64,000 nucleotides of DNA from Promethearchaeota archaeon (lineage in GTDB: Archaea; Asgardarchaeota; Lokiarchaeia; Sigyniarchaeales; SOKP01). The notes under the pieces are model-generated. The model was not told the origin of the DNA. It was given only the letters and a program-made list of their open reading frames with translations, and did not search any database. The position numbers and the translations under genes were made by a program. Location: the NCBI GenBank assembly GCA_016926735.1, contig JAFGOA010000066.1, positions 36,675 to 100,674 of the forward strand, in the 5' to 3' direction. Numbering within the stretch: position 1 is the first letter of the stretch; every line of letters begins with the position of its first letter. Positions 35,701-45,533 of the stretch are shown one piece after another.

Positions 35701-38700
35701 GATAATATTTTTAATTCTCAAAATGAAGGAACTATCGAATTTTGGATGCACACAAATAATATTTTAAATGAAATTTGGTCAATATCTGTCTATACGGGAA
35801 CAACCATGATTTTTAAGCTATCTACCAAAAATAATCAATGGGTATATTCTTCGAATGGCGGGGAATATATTCCAATTAGTGATTTTGGTATAGCAGAAGA
35901 AAATCAATGGTATCATCTTAAAATTGATTTTAATAACAATACGAGTCAATTCAATTTAACTTTGGATGACATCTATATGACTTCGATTGAGGGAATCATT
36001 TTTAAAGAATTTAATAAAATTAGATTTGGAACGGTACAAGCAAATGAGGGAACAACATATATTGATGCTATAGGATATAGTTGGGATGATAATTATAATA
36101 TCGGAGATAATAATATTTCATTAGTATTATATCCTGAAAAAACGAAAATCCAATTCTCTGCGGCAGATTCGATAGATACAATTAGCGATTATGATACATT
36201 AAAATATTACTGGGATTTTGGTGATGGTACTTCTGGTTATGGAAAAAATGTTATACATGATTATTTAACATCTGGAAATTATATAATAACACTTGTATGT
36301 AAAGATGATAATGGTGCAACTAGTTCATTTTCTCAAATAATAAAAGTGTATAATACATATCCAGAAATCTCTTTTGTAGACAATTTAGAAACAATAGCAA
36401 TAAATGAAGGAGATACAGTATTCTTTAATGCTGAAAGTTGGGATGAAATTACTGACTATGCAAGTCTCAATTATTATTGGGCATTTGAATCAATAAATAA
36501 TAATATTTTTGATTTTGAAGATAGTATTGAGGGAGGATGGCGTCAATCTCATATGTATCAGGATGATTATTATGGTGATGTTGGTGTTTTAGTAGAGGAT
36601 ACAGAAGGAGATTATAATTATGATTTCAGCAGAATTCTTGTTAGAAATGTTGATCCTCTCATAAGTATTTATGACGCAATTATGATTGCAAATATTTCAT
36701 TTGAAGTTGTTAGAAGTAATCCAACTATAGATGCAAATATAACATTTGAATTACTTGCAGATAGCTTATTTGCATTTAGTAAATACCTAGATTTTCATGG
36801 ATTAGATGATCTAAGTGTTGTAAGTGATAAAGAGTTAGCTATTATGTCCTTATCAAAGGATTGGAAAGTGAATGTTTACTCTACAGAAATTTTACCTGCT
36901 TATTCTTGGTTCAGATATAATATATATATTGAATATCTAGACGGAACTAATACTACAATCACCTCTGGTAAAATATATGGTAATAGTAATGGAGAATGGT
37001 CATTGAACCTTAATCCATATTGGGTTAATTCTATTGATAATACTTTTAGTCATCCTATCACTTTTAATGCAGAAATATTTGATCCCAGTGTTGATGATAT
37101 TTTTGTAAACATTAAATATGATGTTGATATGCTTGTAGAAATCAGTTGCTCTGATAATATTCCATTAGATGGAACTTTTATTATTAATCAGGAGTTAGGA
37201 GATGTAACATATATCATAGAAGTCTATCAAGTTGATGGTGGAACATATGCGAAAATTCATGCTACACAAAATATATACGAGAAATCTTTTTATGATAATG
37301 AATTTCCAACTCAATTGGAATTTGAGTTTAATATTTTTCCAATTATTAACCTTGAAATTCTTTTAAATGAACAATTAGGATTAGAAAATCTTGAAATTTT
37401 AGATTTTCTTAACACATTAAATACTGTAACTGGGAATGTCGTTGATGATGATGGGGGTTCAAATAACCATATAATCACATTTCCATCCATTTTCGATTTT
37501 AGTAACTTATCACCTTCAATGGATATAGCAATACCAAATAATAATACGATCAATGAAGAAGTTAGTTTTTTAGTAGTCATAGAAGATTTTAATCAAATAG
37601 ATTCTGAAATTAATTTTGACTATCAAGAAGTTGTTGAAGATGATGTTCCAAATGTACCTAATGATTTTGAAATTATTAATGGTACTATCTCTGATTCCAA
37701 TGGTGAATTAGAATTTAATGATGATAATTATATTACTATTGACTCAGAATTTCATATAATTGAAAATCAAGTGTTTTATGATGATTTCAATGATACAATG
37801 AGAGACTTAAATTGGATTGATGAAACAAACTTCGATCGAATTAAAGAAGATGATGGTGTACTAAAATTGAAAGCATCTAGCTTTAGTTTATGGCAAAATT
37901 TTTCAAGATGGTTCTTATCATGGGCCCCATATAGTAAAATTTCACTTTCAAAATTCAATACAGAATGGTGGGAAATACAAGTTGATATCAGTAAACAATG
38001 TTATAGCAAGATAGGTAATCATCATTATGGTCTTATGCTTTTTCAAGATGAAGAAAATGTATGGTTATTCGGAGCTACAAATGATGGAAAAATAAAAATA
38101 ACAAAGATAATTGATAGAGAAGCTATTGATGTTGTAAATCTACAATCAAATGATACAACCTTAAGGATAAGTAAAGTTGAAGGAAAGTACTATTTTGAGT
38201 CAAGTATAGATAAAGAAAATTGGAATATACTATTTAGCATTAATTCTTTAGAGATAAATGCTACAGACACAGGTATATTCCATAGAGTGACTTTTCCATA
38301 TGATATTGACTGTTGTTGTTATCATCATCATTATCGAAATAAATGGTGTGATTATAAACATTGCTGTAAATCATGGAAAAATGGGAATAGTAAACATTAT
38401 TGTAAATCATGGAAAGCTTGGGATAATAAATACTGTTGCAAATCATGGAAAAGTTGGAATTATAAACATTACTGTAAATCATTTAAACATTATTGGCATA
38501 AAAATTGTCATTGCTGTTCTTATAGAGATTGGGTCTTTTTCGATAATTTCTCTATGATAGAAAAATATTCGACTGATCATCTCTTAAATTTCACAACAAC
38601 ATTGGATCTTGATACAATTGGAAATGAACAAATATTAGAACATCTATATTTAATCGCAGACTATAAAACAACTTTAAATCAATTAATTGATATAAGTATT

Positions 38701-41700
38701 TATAATTTTCAAAAAAATATATGGGAAATAATTGATTCTAGCTATATTAATACAGATTATCATCATCTTAATTATACAATACAAAGTTTAGGATATTTAG
38801 ATCTTAATAATCAAATTCATGTCAGATTTGAAGCAAGAAGTAGTGATAATGAATTTCAATTATTATTGGATAAACTTCAATTAGAATATAGCAGTTCAAT
38901 GATATCTAATTATCAGTCAGAACAAATACCATTTATAGGAGTAGATGTTGCCAATATTGATGATAATGACATCTCCATAATTGCGAATAAAGGAAGTTTA
39001 GAACACGAAGGAGATTTAAGCCTTCAAGATAATAATTATGCTACTTATTCTTCTTCGGGCGATATTGCTAACTTAGCATTTATCACAGCATTTGCCTTAG
39101 ATCAAGCACAAATCGACGATGGATTTACCTCTATTACATTATCTTATAGTTTCAGAACAAATATTTATCAATTAGTAAATGTTACTGTCTATAATTATAC
39201 TTCTCAAGAATGGATACTGATCAATAGACTAAATCAAAATGAATTTAATGAATTAATATTTGAATTTGATACATCTCAAACAGAATTTTTTAATTTAAAT
39301 GAGATTTATGTGAAATTCGAAGCAATAAACAATACTAATTCATTTACATTTGATTTAGATCTTTTAAGAATTGATTATTCATATTTCCCACATCATCTAA
39401 TTAGTGATAATATAAGAAATTCTGAATTTAATTTACCAAAAGAAAATAGAGATTATGCAGTCTATAATTCTCAAGATAATGATTTAGAATTTAATATCCT
39501 TATGTCAGATATGAATTCTTTGAGAAAATTCAATCTTGGAGTATTATATTATTCCATTCAATCAAGTATTAGTCAAGAGATGAATCTATATTTATATAAT
39601 TTCTCGGGTAAAACTTGGAATATGGTTGACACATTTATAGCATATAATTCTAATTTCATATCAAATGAATATCTTATAAATACATCCGATTATCTAAGTC
39701 CTAATAATTACATTAGAGTTAAATTCGAAGGAACTATTCAAAATGAATATAATCTATTTATAGAGGAACTTGGAATTATCTATAAATGGTCAGATGTATG
39801 GGGACAATATGGAAGTAAATCGAACAGAGATGATTTTAATTCACTTGGATATATTTCTAATGAATATAGTTTTATTTATTGGGGTAATACCAATTTCTAT
39901 ATGAATGGAGAATATCTCATAATAATAACTGCTGATGATGGATATAATATTATACGTAAAGGCGGAGTTATTAATATAATTAATATGCCACCTTATGCAG
40001 AGATTGGACCTATTGAAACAGGTATTAAAGAAAATGAAGAAATTCAATTAACATCTGAATTATTCTTCTATGGTAAATATGCTGAAGAAACAAGATTTGA
40101 ATGGTCTTTTGGTGATGGACTTTATGCTTATGAACAAAATCCAACTCATTATTGGAGTACTGCTGGTACTTACACGATACAATTAACGATTAAAGATTGT
40201 TTTGGTAATATCTATACCGATAATGCAACTATTACTATTGAAGAACACCCTCCAGAAATACTTGGACCTTATACATTTTATGGAAAACAAGGTCAAGCAA
40301 TTGTCTTGGATGTTGAAATATACGACTCTTTTTATGATGAAATGAATTTACAATATGAGTGGTACAGTGTCCCAAGTAATGAAATAAATATTGGAACACT
40401 CTTTTCAACAGATAAAAAGCCAGTTGTATTTTTAGATTGGGGTAATTATACATATTCACTAAAAGTTATAGATCAATCTGGATATTATGCAATTACAAAT
40501 ATAACAATTGAAGTTGATGATATTCCTCCAGTTGTTAGCATTGGATCATATATGTATCATGGTGGAAAGGGAAATTCAATTAGTATTAAAGCATATGTAT
40601 ATGATTCCTATTTAGAAAATGAATTCAAATTTACTTGGACAATTCAAAATGATTTAGAACAACTTAATCAGAGTAATATTATTTTCTATGATAAAATTGG
40701 ACAGATAGCTTTCACATGTAAAGATACTATCGTTTACGATGGAGAAATAAAAATAACAGATAGTTTTGGATTATTTATGATTCAGGATTTTTATATAAAC
40801 TCCTTTATAGATACTAATGGAAATGGTTTTTCAGATGAAATTGAAGAACAATTAGCAGAGACAGGTCATACTATTTGGGATGCTGAAGATACTGACAATG
40901 ATGGATATAGCGATATAATTGAAGAATATATCACTTTTACATTACCAAATAATCCTGATTGTGATGGTGATGGATTATCAGATGGAACTAATAGCACTAC
41001 AGGATTTGGAGAACTAACTTTTGGAACAGATCCATGGAATCCCGATAGTGATGGAGATTTACTTGAAGATGGTTTTGAAGTTTTTGGATGGAATATTACT
41101 GTTAATTCTCTTGATGTATTTGTTTCTTCTAATCCTGTATTAAAAGATACTGACAATGATGGAATTGGGGATTATGATGAATATATAATGAAATTAGATC
41201 CGAGAAGCTCTGATACAGATGGTGATGGGATTGATGATTTGGCAGATCCATATCCTATTACTTATGATTATGATGAGGATGGACTTAGTGATTATGAGGA
41301 ATTACAGATTGGAACTCAATTAAATAACACAGATACAGATGGAGATACTCTTACCGATGGTGAAGAAGTATTAGGTTGGTATTTTAAAACCAATCCTTTA
41401 TCACAGGATAGTGATCATGATTTTCTATCAGATAATAATGAAATAAATTGTTATACAACTAATTCAAAATATTATCGTAATCAAACCTATATAGGTTCAG
41501 AAAGAGTAAAATTAGAGCAATCAATCTATTTGCCTTTTAAGGAAAAGATAGAAAAAGCATTATATGCTAAGATTTCATTTACAATAGCTTTTGGAGAATA
41601 TGGAAATTCTGGAAATCTCGAATATGGAACAGAAAATATTCCAAATATCAGGATTCAAATTACGAAAAACAATATAATCTTATATGATAGGTATTCAAAT

Positions 41701-44664
41701 AATTCTAGGTATGTTTCTGATACAATTGATATAAAAGATCATATCGAAAATTCTATTAATACAGAATATTATGGAAATTATATTATTTCTGTAGATAAAA
41801 CAGATTCAAATTGTATGCTTGAAAACTTTCAATTTGATATTGCTCGATATTTAGATCCTAATAATGATGATTTTGACAACGATGGAATTTTAGACGGAGT
41901 TGAAACTAGTTTAATTGTTAAAGGCGAAAAAGTCTTAGATTTTAAGAACTCTTACCCAGATGAATTAATAATCACTAATTCGACAGAAGATAACTATTAT
42001 AATGAAATTTCCTTAGAAATTCCTTCAATTGGTAGAGTTAATGATGCAGAATTATATTTTAAAATTAATTCAAAGAATATCCTTTATGATCAAGGGTCCA
42101 TTTCTGTTGAACTGATAAAAGAAGAATTAAATAATCTTATCGAAGATCCAGTTTTAATTTCTTATTCTGAGGAATTACCATACCAATCTATATTTCAATA
42201 TATGATGACCTTTGATCTAGGGGATCTTTTGAATAGTGGAGTAATCTCAGAATATTATGGAAAATATAATCTTAGAGTATTAATAGAAAGCGATACTGAG
42301 ATAGATGAATTTATTATCAGTGACTTTTATATAATAACAAATAGTTGGATTCAAGCTGGATTAAATGATTGGAGCGCATGGATTACAGATCCTGCTAAAT
42401 GGAGTACGGATAAAGATAGTCTTTCAGATAAATATGAGATAGATATGGGATATAATCCTCAATCTGAAGATACAGATGGAGATGGTATTTGGGATCACAA
42501 AGATGTAGATCCACTTCATAATCTTATTGTTGAAGTTGATTTCATCAATGCAGAAGGTGGTTCTCATCTTGAAGCTGGTGTGAAAATGAGAAATCAAGGT
42601 AAGGATTTAACAATTTGGACACCATATACAATATATAGTACCACCTTAGATCGTCAATATTATATTGATATTGATGATAGTAGAAGTTCTATTGATCTTA
42701 GTTTTTATCTTTATAATATGCATCATATTGATATTAGAGAAGAAGTTAGGCATAGAGAAGAAAAAGCTAAAAATCCTCTTGCAAAACTATTTTGGTGGGT
42801 TGTTAAATGGATAGTTAAAATTATTTCATATGTAGTACCCGTAAGATATGAAATGCCTGACACAAAATTAGGACAATGGTCGAAAAATTATAATTTAGGA
42901 GATACTAATACATATAATTTAAAGAACGGAGATAAAAAACTTAACGTTAAAGTATCGACAATAGCACTATCAAGGACGAATACTATTGCTGTATATGATA
43001 AGAACTCAAGTTTTAATGGACATTATAAAAATCAAGAAAAAATGAATGTTTTTCATTTACATGTTGATGATGATACTATCAGTTCTAAATCTCCATTTGT
43101 AAATGGAATCAATACTGTTATAATACCAACAAGAATTTTTTCAGAGACAAAATTAAATGCATTGATTCAGAATGAAAAATTAGAGGGAACTCCATTAGAA
43201 GGATGTGAATTTTCAAGTGTAGAAAGAGATGATTCTGGAGAAAGTAAAATGGCATCTGAAAATATTGATTTTGTTATTATACAAAAAAATCTATCCGCTG
43301 AAGATGCTGAAATGATTTTAAATTGGCTTCTAGAAGTGCTTATTAATGAAACTACAGATGAAACAGCATTCCTTAATAGTTTTATATCAACAAAATTAAA
43401 TAATATTGAAATAGAGCAAATGAATGTTAATATTGATATATTAAAAATCACACCATCATTAGGAACATTTGAAAACAGTCCGGAGGGAGAAAAACCTATT
43501 GGAGATTGGGGTACGGCAATCCTTAAAACACTACAGAATTATATATCAATGATCATATCCCTAGCCCAATCAATTATCGAATTAATTGAATTTATAGTTG
43601 ATGCAATTGTAAACTCAATATTAATGGCAGTATTATCGTTTTTAGGTGATTTAATTTGGTTACTTATCCGTGCAGCAATCTTAATATTAGTATGGATCTT
43701 ATTTGTTTTTACATTAATAGGTTTTGGAATTACATTTTTAGCAATGATCCCATTCATGTTAATAATTAGTGGTATAATTGGAGCAGAATTAATCATCAAG
43801 GCAAATTCTTTAAAATTGATTAAAGAAGATACGAATATAGAATTATCTTACAATATTATCTTTGATTATATTGATTTCTTTGATATTTATATTCCCACGT
43901 TAAAAATTTCTGTTACTTTTAATGATTTAATTTATGAAGCAAAAATAAATTTCTTCTCAACCTTTAATCCAAAAATGCCAATGGAGTTTATTCCTGATGA
44001 TTATAATAAACCTGATAGTGCCAATACATTAAATACACTTATTGTTCAAAATAATTTGGAAAATACAGAGAAAATAAAAACATCTTCAGATTCGTTAAAT
44101 CTTTTTTCAGCTTTAGCTTATACTGGATTTTTTGCAGCAATGTCAATGATAGGAGCTGTGATGAGTATTCATGCAGCTATAACGAATGGTTTAAGTAAAA
44201 CCAAACATTGGGAACTTTTAGCATTTGGTATCACTATTACTGCATTTGTAACTTCAATTGGTTTGTTAATATGTACGTTAATGGCAACTACAGATCGTTT
44301 TTCAAGTTTTGTTTGGGGATTAGCATGGGGATTTTTATTATCATTTTTTGAGATCGTTTTTATATTTGGATTAGGAGGAGCTGCAAATATACCTAAAGCA
44401 GTAGGTATATTTGGTACTGTTGTAGCAGCAATTAACATTATTGCTAACATTAGTTTATTCCTTGGGTTTGATATAATGGCTATTCCTGCCACGATTATAG
44501 ATATTATGGCTGTAGCACTTGGTTGTTTCTCAATATTAGCAGTCAATGATAAAGAAGCTAAAGATAGACTACAATTAACATATATTTCATTATCTCTATG
44601 TCTACACTTATTGCTATTTTTAGCCTTTGCTTTTATATTGGTAGTTGAAGAAAGTCAAGAATAA
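32737..44664 (+). CDS. Giant multi-domain surface protein with C-terminal polytopic membrane region
   Basis: 3,975 residues, starting at TTG with a GGA-type ribosome site 8 nt before. It has a signal peptide (about 1-33, ending ANA). Ectodomain: PKD-like domains near 150-235 (DFGDGEQII), 1130-1205 (WDFGDGTSGYG) and 2450-2510 (WSFGDGLYAY). LamG/concanavalin-like domains lie near 240-455 and 960-1130, and share the ending GYSW-D-NYNIGDN. Two DNRLRE/CBM96-like domains (about 522-850) begin with DDAYVNNLAKNTNYGTQ. Thrombospondin-3 calcium repeats (about 2690-2900, again near 3050 and 3225-3265) have many D-T-D-N/G-D-G motifs. A Cys/His/Trp-rich insert lies at 1859-1935. About ten membrane helices lie between ~3590 and 3970. 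Such proteins probably mediate adhesion or form surface fibres. No enzyme motif is seen. The reading frame is intact throughout. Confidence 0.88.
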   Translation: MFKYKNKFKIKKNFQIGFTLLFIVLMAEYANAANTTLNPTIEKFYTEDNIADVGELIEFTWEISDYSDSLSIRILFGDGNYTLLTAPGWSSSYSYRYSTEGRYNATMIIMAPDLYIWKSVTDPNGNDLLIEIINVAPEFESNDISFSWESENGPYEDEEIQVSVDLSDSIVDLEEGKITYIYDFGDGEQIISNQSSTLHIWNTTGNYPISITAKDDQGALTQRTRFLKIKNKDPEPKFTLGAGIPATYSFTEDIIGDIPFGWNLSDTEYSKYAFEIIEEKNSHGKVLSVMSNETISTSKNYIYNDIGFQNYGTVEFQFIIENSQSIVSSYFGFSNDDKEIFAIFVENGNWRYCTDGNRDNTALLGTLPAPKDNIWYHVRVDFHIISSQIPSDSSCYGLAVNEFRVSIDGSIFAKKRFDPVDNPLSSVRIGTFEGLSKKTYIDSIGYSWDKNYNIGDNFNVYTPEYYGTYDWREGSIGSSPNGWEVYNDDIPSKFENNPFYTENFIDENDRWRLTGIEETSMHIRTSVSDDAYVNNLAKNTNYGTQATLNLDTKTSTHTMTVCYRYISNADHPAILDIEIPNLPIISATMDLRAYCDAQDQSGVTIRAIYFDIDGRGAGAIGCWTREAGQVRGDGVIGVGAEKSWTYDMTHCRFPVAVSELPSIPNTDPETGSRYVNFIPQSSSDTSGFFSPGAHTIKAFVTSRDQYAGSSQDSWVSITLNLVYNDENTQVYIKNNIPYLSSNITDNSKLDIYVSQGTSNSKVKLYSTSDFSENTITWNNRPSRSYISTYTISGTGWHTFNLGKSQNNFYYSLSQEINKGSSNIRFYSSEYSDSSKRPVVHHYLSKYYQGDGTLYCQTDQSEILTLTSPNNLNRFLRKGDKIEISFKTTSAKAIQFNLIDTVGLENSFEISSEGNSNFNIRTISLVVQDNIYIDYMEFAGLFNSETYLLINSIKFFEGIRSDISYIDIGNDFGKVIQLRDRSTQNQLRMDNIFNSQNEGTIEFWMHTNNILNEIWSISVYTGTTMIFKLSTKNNQWVYSSNGGEYIPISDFGIAEENQWYHLKIDFNNNTSQFNLTLDDIYMTSIEGIIFKEFNKIRFGTVQANEGTTYIDAIGYSWDDNYNIGDNNISLVLYPEKTKIQFSAADSIDTISDYDTLKYYWDFGDGTSGYGKNVIHDYLTSGNYIITLVCKDDNGATSSFSQIIKVYNTYPEISFVDNLETIAINEGDTVFFNAESWDEITDYASLNYYWAFESINNNIFDFEDSIEGGWRQSHMYQDDYYGDVGVLVEDTEGDYNYDFSRILVRNVDPLISIYDAIMIANISFEVVRSNPTIDANITFELLADSLFAFSKYLDFHGLDDLSVVSDKELAIMSLSKDWKVNVYSTEILPAYSWFRYNIYIEYLDGTNTTITSGKIYGNSNGEWSLNLNPYWVNSIDNTFSHPITFNAEIFDPSVDDIFVNIKYDVDMLVEISCSDNIPLDGTFIINQELGDVTYIIEVYQVDGGTYAKIHATQNIYEKSFYDNEFPTQLEFEFNIFPIINLEILLNEQLGLENLEILDFLNTLNTVTGNVVDDDGGSNNHIITFPSIFDFSNLSPSMDIAIPNNNTINEEVSFLVVIEDFNQIDSEINFDYQEVVEDDVPNVPNDFEIINGTISDSNGELEFNDDNYITIDSEFHIIENQVFYDDFNDTMRDLNWIDETNFDRIKEDDGVLKLKASSFSLWQNFSRWFLSWAPYSKISLSKFNTEWWEIQVDISKQCYSKIGNHHYGLMLFQDEENVWLFGATNDGKIKITKIIDREAIDVVNLQSNDTTLRISKVEGKYYFESSIDKENWNILFSINSLEINATDTGIFHRVTFPYDIDCCCYHHHYRNKWCDYKHCCKSWKNGNSKHYCKSWKAWDNKYCCKSWKSWNYKHYCKSFKHYWHKNCHCCSYRDWVFFDNFSMIEKYSTDHLLNFTTTLDLDTIGNEQILEHLYLIADYKTTLNQLIDISIYNFQKNIWEIIDSSYINTDYHHLNYTIQSLGYLDLNNQIHVRFEARSSDNEFQLLLDKLQLEYSSSMISNYQSEQIPFIGVDVANIDDNDISIIANKGSLEHEGDLSLQDNNYATYSSSGDIANLAFITAFALDQAQIDDGFTSITLSYSFRTNIYQLVNVTVYNYTSQEWILINRLNQNEFNELIFEFDTSQTEFFNLNEIYVKFEAINNTNSFTFDLDLLRIDYSYFPHHLISDNIRNSEFNLPKENRDYAVYNSQDNDLEFNILMSDMNSLRKFNLGVLYYSIQSSISQEMNLYLYNFSGKTWNMVDTFIAYNSNFISNEYLINTSDYLSPNNYIRVKFEGTIQNEYNLFIEELGIIYKWSDVWGQYGSKSNRDDFNSLGYISNEYSFIYWGNTNFYMNGEYLIIITADDGYNIIRKGGVINIINMPPYAEIGPIETGIKENEEIQLTSELFFYGKYAEETRFEWSFGDGLYAYEQNPTHYWSTAGTYTIQLTIKDCFGNIYTDNATITIEEHPPEILGPYTFYGKQGQAIVLDVEIYDSFYDEMNLQYEWYSVPSNEINIGTLFSTDKKPVVFLDWGNYTYSLKVIDQSGYYAITNITIEVDDIPPVVSIGSYMYHGGKGNSISIKAYVYDSYLENEFKFTWTIQNDLEQLNQSNIIFYDKIGQIAFTCKDTIVYDGEIKITDSFGLFMIQDFYINSFIDTNGNGFSDEIEEQLAETGHTIWDAEDTDNDGYSDIIEEYITFTLPNNPDCDGDGLSDGTNSTTGFGELTFGTDPWNPDSDGDLLEDGFEVFGWNITVNSLDVFVSSNPVLKDTDNDGIGDYDEYIMKLDPRSSDTDGDGIDDLADPYPITYDYDEDGLSDYEELQIGTQLNNTDTDGDTLTDGEEVLGWYFKTNPLSQDSDHDFLSDNNEINCYTTNSKYYRNQTYIGSERVKLEQSIYLPFKEKIEKALYAKISFTIAFGEYGNSGNLEYGTENIPNIRIQITKNNIILYDRYSNNSRYVSDTIDIKDHIENSINTEYYGNYIISVDKTDSNCMLENFQFDIARYLDPNNDDFDNDGILDGVETSLIVKGEKVLDFKNSYPDELIITNSTEDNYYNEISLEIPSIGRVNDAELYFKINSKNILYDQGSISVELIKEELNNLIEDPVLISYSEELPYQSIFQYMMTFDLGDLLNSGVISEYYGKYNLRVLIESDTEIDEFIISDFYIITNSWIQAGLNDWSAWITDPAKWSTDKDSLSDKYEIDMGYNPQSEDTDGDGIWDHKDVDPLHNLIVEVDFINAEGGSHLEAGVKMRNQGKDLTIWTPYTIYSTTLDRQYYIDIDDSRSSIDLSFYLYNMHHIDIREEVRHREEKAKNPLAKLFWWVVKWIVKIISYVVPVRYEMPDTKLGQWSKNYNLGDTNTYNLKNGDKKLNVKVSTIALSRTNTIAVYDKNSSFNGHYKNQEKMNVFHLHVDDDTISSKSPFVNGINTVIIPTRIFSETKLNALIQNEKLEGTPLEGCEFSSVERDDSGESKMASENIDFVIIQKNLSAEDAEMILNWLLEVLINETTDETAFLNSFISTKLNNIEIEQMNVNIDILKITPSLGTFENSPEGEKPIGDWGTAILKTLQNYISMIISLAQSIIELIEFIVDAIVNSILMAVLSFLGDLIWLLIRAAILILVWILFVFTLIGFGITFLAMIPFMLIISGIIGAELIIKANSLKLIKEDTNIELSYNIIFDYIDFFDIYIPTLKISVTFNDLIYEAKINFFSTFNPKMPMEFIPDDYNKPDSANTLNTLIVQNNLENTEKIKTSSDSLNLFSALAYTGFFAAMSMIGAVMSIHAAITNGLSKTKHWELLAFGITITAFVTSIGLLICTLMATTDRFSSFVWGLAWGFLLSFFEIVFIFGLGGAANIPKAVGIFGTVVAAINIIANISLFLGFDIMAIPATIIDIMAVALGCFSILAVNDKEAKDRLQLTYISLSLCLHLLLFLAFAFILVVEESQE
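38356..38499 (+). repeat. Four tandem 36-nt repeats encoding Cys/His/Trp-rich 12-residue units
   Basis: Units begin at 38356, 38392, 38428 and 38464. They share the core TAAATCATGGAAA (diverged in the fourth) and read KHCCKSWKNGNS, KHYCKSWKAWDN, KYCCKSWKSWNY, KHYCKSFKHYWH in the gene frame. Flanking sequence adds CCCYHHHY before and NCHCCSYRDW after, for 13 Cys and about 9 His in ~75 residues. The frame one base later is also open through the block (NHGK-G-I-N pattern). Confidence 0.9.
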
Positions 44665-44679
44665 TAATAATAAATAAAG

Positions 44680-44699
44680 TTTTTTTGTTTTTTTTTTTT
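44680..44699 (+). terminator. T-rich terminator after the giant gene
   Basis: Nineteen T in twenty positions directly after the stop codon of the giant gene. Confidence 0.5.
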
Positions 44700-44708
44700 A
44701 ATTTTATT

Positions 44709-45158
44709 ATGAAAGATAAGATCTTTATTTTTCTTATGATACTTTGTTTTAGTTCAATTATTACAAGCTTTTTTGGAATTATTATTATATATAGATCAAA
44801 TATCGCATATAATATAGAACAAATATTTTGGTTTATTTTAGCTTGTTCTCTATGTTTATTCTTATATTTATTCTTAAGTTTGATTTTTTCATGGTATAAT
44901 AAAAATAAAATTAATTTTAAAAAAATAGGATTTATATGGTTTTGGAGTCTCCTAATAGGATTCTTAATACTTATAGTAGATACAATATGTTATATTTACT
45001 TAAAAAGTTTTGTTTCTGCATCTTTTTTTAATTCACTTATGGAATTAAAAAATAATTTAGGAATTTTCTTGTATCTTTCTTTTTGGATTGGGATATTAAT
45101 TCTTTTCATCAGTATTGTTTTATTATTCTTTTCACCTATGAAAAATATCAATAAATAA
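44709..45158 (+). CDS. Four-helix membrane protein, unknown
   Basis: About 149 residues from the ATG at 44709; the frame extends to a TTG at 44685 inside the T-tract, which is an unlikely start. There are four hydrophobic segments (about 4-26, 33-57, 77-102, 121-145). No family was recognised. It may depend on read-through from the giant gene, because no clear TATA box lies in the short gap. Confidence 0.6.
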   Translation: MKDKIFIFLMILCFSSIITSFFGIIIIYRSNIAYNIEQIFWFILACSLCLFLYLFLSLIFSWYNKNKINFKKIGFIWFWSLLIGFLILIVDTICYIYLKSFVSASFFNSLMELKNNLGIFLYLSFWIGILILFISIVLLFFSPMKNINK

Positions 45159-45460
45159 GAGTAAAAATAGAAAAAGTAGCATTATATTTGAATAGAATAA
45201 AGATAGGACAAATAATATTACATTTGTGATATAATATATCTTAATTTGTTAGAAATTTAGAAACATGATAGAATAAATATATCAAGTTACTTTATATCCA
45301 AGAAATTTTGAGAAATTCATATTGATTGAAATAATACAAAGGTGTGTCTTCTTTATTAGCAAAATCCATTAATTTCTACCCATAAAAAGTTAAAAATATC
45401 CCTAATTTTTCCAATTATATTTATAAAATTGGAATTATGTTTTAGAAAATACTCTATATA
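45159..45460. other. Intergenic region, no gene seen
   Basis: About 300 nt of AT-rich sequence without an open frame on either strand that looks coding. It ends in the TATA box for the next unit. Confidence 0.5.
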
Positions 45461-45470
45461 TTTATATATA
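45461..45470 (+). promoter_or_regulatory. TATA box upstream of the duplicated-domain gene
   Basis: TTTATATATA, centred ~25 nt before the ATG of the 15-codon ORF at 45486, so a transcript would begin at about that codon. Confidence 0.45.
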
Positions 45471-45485
45471 ACAGTTATTTTTAAT

Positions 45486-45533
45486 ATGAGTAGAATTATT
45501 TTAAATCCTATATTATTGGATAATATCCTATGA
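45486..45533 (+). CDS. 15-codon leader ORF overlapping the next start
   Basis: ATG at 45486 opens MSRIILNPILLDNIL and stops at TGA 45531-45533, which overlaps the ATG of the next gene (ATGA at 45530-45533). With the TATA box ~25 nt upstream, its start would be at or within a few nt of the 5' end of the mRNA. It may be a leader that loads ribosomes onto the downstream gene, which lacks its own Shine-Dalgarno. Unproven. Confidence 0.3.
   Translation: MSRIILNPILLDNIL

Noticed and set aside
38300-38557. An 85-codon ORF in the other frame over the Cys/His repeats
   Set aside because: Not called as a separate gene: the giant gene's frame is intact on both sides and fits its domain there, and no ribosome site precedes the alternative ATG. 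The frame itself is discussed as a finding.
43539-44546. Minus-strand ORFs of 86 and 125 codons
   Set aside because: Antisense to the C-terminal membrane helices of the giant protein; long hydrophobic stretches in AT-rich DNA often leave the antisense frame open.
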